Shown: one piece after another, positions 60,571 to 64,000 of the stretch
Layout: each line of letters begins with the position of its first letter
Numbering within the stretch: position 1 is the first letter of the stretch
NCBI GenBank assembly: GCA_018907035.1
Contig: JACCIC010000001.1
Location: 2,189,501-2,253,500 of the forward strand
Length of the DNA: 64,000 bases
Reading direction: 5' to 3'
From: Sycobia sp. Sy_11
Lineage: Eukaryota; Arthropoda; Insecta; Hymenoptera; Epichrysomallidae
Notes under the pieces: generated by a model
What the model was told of the DNA's origin: nothing
The model's input: the letters and a program-made list of their open reading frames with translations, nothing else
Databases searched by the model: none
Made by a program: the position numbers and the translations under genes

Positions 60571-61025
60571 CTCAATTAATTTAACCATAGATTGAACATC
60601 GATATTAAAGGATATTAAATTATACGTAAAGCTAGAAACAACGGGGGTTTTTTTTTTTATTTAATGGGCCAATAGACGAAGACTGCCTGATAAATTCTCA
60701 TCAGTTTGTTAGGTTTTTTAATTTTACACAAGTTTAATTATTTTAAAAATATTTTTAATATATTACTCGCATCTAATATTTTTCATCATTTTTAATATAC
60801 TATTAAATTATGCATTAATTTTATGAATTTCTTCTTATTAATATTGCTTATTTCAATAAAAATTTTAATTGAAGTTTTGTTCATCAAACATTGACAGTTC
60901 TAAAAATAAGCGTCCGCTCGAAATGGACTGAATTTTTCGATTTCAAATCACATGGAGTTGGTTTTACTCTGTAGAAAACTCATTTTATAAATCAAAAAAT
61001 ACATTGAGGACTTTTTTAATCAATA

Positions 61026-61092
61026 TACTGTAAAATAATTTAATTTAAAATAGATATTTTTGTATGTATTTAAATTAAATTATTTTACAGTA
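61026..61092. repeat. Perfect 24-bp inverted repeat
   Basis: TACTGTAAAATAATTTAATT plus AAA (61026-61049, with one further T before the AAA) is exactly complementary to 61069-61092, with a 19-base loop. This is a strong cruciform/hairpin candidate in AT-rich DNA. Confidence 0.85.
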
Positions 61093-61115
61093 AATCGATT
61101 TAAAAAAGTTCTCAA

Positions 61116-61202
61116 GGTTTATAAAATGCGAAGGGGAAAGGTGAAATAGAAATAGAAATTTTTGGTTTGTAAAATGAGAAGGGGAAAGGTGAAATAGAAA
61201 TA
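61116..61202. repeat. Direct repeat of 39 bp
   Basis: Two copies (61116-61154 and 61164-61202), both containing GAAGGGGAAAGGTGAAATAG, differ at two positions and are offset by 48 bp. They lie between two hairpins. Confidence 0.88.
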
Positions 61203-61237
61203 TCTATCTTAAATTTTTTTTGAAATTTAAGATAGAT
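61202..61237. repeat. Perfect 15-bp hairpin
   Basis: ATCTATCTTAAATTT (61202-61216) pairs exactly with 61223-61237 across a 6-base loop. Its right flank (GATAGATCTTTTTCTATGTA, then TTTAAATT) resembles the loop and right arm of the preceding inverted repeat, so the two hairpins look related. Confidence 0.85.
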
Positions 61238-61500
61238 CTTTTTCTATGTATTTAAATTTTTTTTTAATCATTTTATTTATTTATGTTCTGTTTTTAAACT
61301 TTTTTCTTTAGGTTTTCCGTAACAATATATTACAGACACAGATAAAAAATAGTTGCATCATTCATCTAGTTACGGTTTCAGCCAGAAAAATCACGTATTT
61401 ATAGTTTTAAGTAGTTTTTATGAATTATTACTTATAGCAGATTAAATTTAGATATTATACATATGTACAAATGTATTTAAATAGTCTATCGATATATCAA

Positions 61501-61506
<6 letters not shown>

Positions 61507-61542
<36 letters not shown>
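61507..61542. repeat. (CT)n microsatellite
   Basis: Pure CT tract. Confidence 0.96.
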
Positions 61543-61545
<3 letters not shown>

Positions 61546-62803
61546 GGACAATATTGATGGGCTTGAAAACGAGAATTGGGCATCGAATAATGAATAAATG
61601 CGAAATCAATACAATTAACTATTTCTGACACCCGTGGACATGTAATAAATATGATTAATGAAATTCAACTCAATTCTTTTTATTATGATTGAAATCAATA
61701 TAATTAGATATATAATTATCTCTTTATCTTGTTCATATTATAATATATATATATTAGAAAAACGAATTATGTCCTCTTGAAATTAAAATCCTAGTCAAAA
61801 TTATTTGTATATTTGCATAAATAGATTTTAATCCGATTAATGTAAAAATTGCAAGAAATTAAAAAAATTAATAGTTTAAATATTATTCTTTATAATATAT
61901 TTCTTTCCTTGTAATTTCGAAACAAACAGACTAGCCAAAAAATTTATTTATTATTGAAAATTTATAGCACGTTTTACAACAGGAAAATAATGTTCTTTTA
62001 ATGAACAATTGAATTTTGAATTGGCGAAATCTACTCCAAGGCCGCTGAAAAATATTTCTTTCCCTCGGTGGGAAGAAACGAGCGAGAAAATCCATAATGA
62101 CGTTTTGATACAGTATCACGATAATTTAATTTAGATGTTCTTTCGCTTCGATCCACTTAAATCGACTTATTGCACCGTGCTTTAATGTAAAATAAATAAG
62201 TTGGGCAATTTGAAAAAATAAATTTACCAGAAAGCTCGATTAATACTCCGGAGTGGACGGGCGGGTGCGATTGCAAAACACATCATTGTGCTAATAAAAA
62301 TGAAAAAGCAGGGATCGCCACCCTTCCCCCTTCTTTCCTTGCCCTCCTTGCTGGACATCCTTAACTTTTGCAAATGTCAAATCACCCACGTATATATATA
62401 ACGGCATCCCGCTGGGAAATTGAATAGATGGAAATCGATATGATATAGCGTAGCTAGGACGTTCGCGCGTTCCGATGCGCTCTGCGCGCTCTTTCTCTCC
62501 GCGCTCTTTTTTCTCCCTCATTCTTAATATACGAGCTATCACTTTAATCCGATGATTAGGCGCGAATTCCTCGCCACCGCTCTGGTGCATAGAGAAAAAA
62601 AACAACAAAATAATAATAATAAAAACGCCCGAGTCTGTTATCGAGTTTTTAAGCCCATTGTTCTTGTGGTTGGAAAACTTCGTGTGTGGCTTATGAACCC
62701 GCGCGGCCCATGTCGCACTTAATCCTGACTAGATTGTTTTTTATCAAAACATTTACTTGCGATTTGTAATACCTCGCCGAGCGTCGAAATTTATTTTGCG
62801 AAG

Positions 62804-62983
62804 TTAAATTTACAACGACCTTTGAATGTATCAATTTTAAATGTGTTTATTTTCATTTGTTGTAAAATTTATGATTATAAGTGAGGTATTAAAATAAAAT
62901 AACGTAATCCTTAAATTTACAACGACCTTTAAATGTATCAATTTTAAATGTATTTATTTTTGTTTTTTGTTGTAAAATTTTTG

Positions 62984-62991
<8 letters not shown>
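62804..62991. repeat. Tandem duplication, two copies of about 76-80 bp
   Basis: The copy at 62804-62879 recurs from 62911 to about 62991 with few changes. Both begin TTAAATTTACAACGACCTTT and end in TTGTAAAATTT then GATTATA, with 31 bp between them. The second copy runs into an (AT)n tract. Confidence 0.88.

Positions 62992-63034
<43 letters not shown>
62986..63034. repeat. (AT)n microsatellite
   Basis: Pure AT tract of about 24 units, abutting the duplication. Confidence 0.96.
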
Positions 63035-63038
<4 letters not shown>

Positions 63039-63199
63039 ATACGATGTATCAATAGAGAGCCACAGTGAATTCGATTTATCAACAGATGAAGATAAAAAGA
63101 AAGATAAAGTACAAAAAGACAAATAAAAAAATAAAAAAATAAGAACACTAAAAATCCCTATTCGACATCCTATTAGCACCCATAGAAAAAAAATTAATG

Positions 63200-63735
63200 A
63201 AAATCCTATCCAGTTCCCTCTTAATTAGCTACAATTGAAAAGTTTCATTGACAAGGCAAATTCGAACCCACTTAAAATAATTGCAAAAGAATATACATGT
63301 GATCCCCAAGTACTTACAGAAATGATGCAAGAAACCTACTACGATTTAATAGATAAAAGGAGTAAAAATATTTTTACAAAAATAATAAAAAGGCTTCAAG
63401 AATAAATCAATATAAACCTTAAACTGCAAAACAAAAGAAGGATAATGACAAAAAAGCTATTGCAATGGAATCTAAACGGATTCTGGGCTACAATAAATAA
63501 CAATAAAGTAACACACCAATATATAATAGCTAAAAGTAACCCAGCTATATGTGACAAATGCAACAGCAGAATTACAGTTAAGCACATACTCACCGAATGC
63601 CGCATGTATCGCGGAAATACAAGATCGTATGACCAAGACGTAAAAAATCTGAAATACTATTTTCAAAATCAGGGAACGACGAAACTCCTAATGAAATTTA
63701 TCAACGATAATGATATCACTGAATTACCGTAAGTC
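63200..63735 (+). pseudogene. 3' end of a non-LTR retrotransposon (LINE) ORF2
   Basis: The frame from about 63406 to 63732 reads NKVTHQYIIAKSNPAICDKC, followed by NSRITVKHILTECRMY and a hydrophilic C terminus ending ELP before TAA. The Cys-x2-Cys…His-x4-Cys arrangement followed by a short tail is typical of the C-terminal zinc knuckle after the RNase H region in I/Jockey-type LINE polyproteins. An in-frame stop lies near 63403, and no reverse transcriptase is visible upstream, so this is a 5'-truncated dead copy. Confidence 0.7.
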
Positions 63736-63739
63736 AAAT

Positions 63740-64000
63740 TAAAAACGTTATTTTACCAAGCCGAAATATAATGACGCACTGTCGCCAATGGCGTTCAACC
63801 TCGTAAACACCTGGCATCCTTGGATCGTCACATTGAAATACTTCGCGAGCAGAAAGTGCCCGCTACGCGCCACTGTATATAGCGTTGGATTGCGCCGTCC
63901 CTACGAGCTCGCGACCCAGGGCCGAATCGAATGAGACGCCCGTGTATCGAGGGACCGCGCCGCGCGCGAACGGACCGAGCCGTTTGCAAATGGCTGGTGC
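63740..64000. other. GC-rich sequence at the right edge
   Basis: CpG-rich, with TATATA near 63876 and no recognised coding sequence. It may be the edge of a promoter or exon-rich region continuing outside the window. Confidence 0.3.

Larger units (their letters stand above)
55003..63200. other. Non-coding sequence right of the visible AdoR exons, probably AdoR 5' intron
   Basis: No exon for AdoR helices 1-3 and no other gene was found on either strand. The stretch alternates AT-rich DNA with CpG-rich blocks (about 55100-55450, 56310-56720, 58720-59050, 59560-60570) and contains the repeats listed separately. The frames in the CpG-rich blocks are Arg/Ser/Gly/Pro-rich and overlap on both strands. 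Confidence 0.55.

Overview
This is nuclear DNA from an animal, almost certainly an insect. Coding exons are short, GC-rich islands in long AT-rich introns, splice sites are GT-AG, (AT)n, (CT)n and (GA)n microsatellites are frequent, and decayed transposons are scattered throughout. The encoded proteins look most like insect orthologues. The mosaic of CpG-rich blocks in AT-rich DNA would suit a hymenopteran such as an ant, but that is inference. The ORF content is otherwise poor: most long reading frames are low-complexity or antisense shadows.

Two conserved genes are present and converge. On the plus strand, six exons between 15524 and 27233 encode all but the first ~50 residues of a protein-tyrosine sulfotransferase (Tpst), a Golgi enzyme that sulfates tyrosines of secreted and membrane proteins using PAPS. 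The catalytic Arg, Glu, Lys and Ser and both disulfide pairs are visible, and every splice junction keeps frame. On the minus strand, four exons between 55002 and 36120 encode transmembrane helices 4-7 and the cytoplasmic tail of an adenosine receptor (AdoR), a class A G-protein-coupled receptor. The exons for its N terminus and helices 1-3 were not found and probably lie to the right of the window. The two genes have no obvious functional link; they simply face each other across about 8.9 kb of AT-rich DNA.

Layout: 1-15.5 kb is non-coding and may hold the Tpst promoter and 5' exons (CpG-rich blocks at 0.7-1.7, 4.6-5.5, 7.3-7.6, 8.2-8.65 and 13.7-13.9 kb). Tpst occupies 15.5-27.2 kb, with a TTAA-flanked MITE in its last intron. 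The convergent intergenic stretch is 27.2-36.1 kb. AdoR occupies 36.1-55.0 kb. Its 9.2-kb last intron is a transposon graveyard (Ty3/Gypsy RNase H, a CCHC gag-like piece, an LTR-like segment, a possible Maverick-associated fragment), and its 6.7-kb intron holds a hAT/DUF4371 transposase relic. From 55 to 64 kb lie CpG-rich non-coding blocks, inverted-repeat clusters, a tandem duplication and the 3' end of a LINE.

I found no operon, CRISPR array, rRNA or convincing tRNA, and no clearly new biological system. The most useful leads are the splice architecture of the AdoR tail (two donors beside stop codons, tandem RRxS motifs), a His-to-Tyr change in its ligand pocket, and several transposon relics and palindromic clusters.
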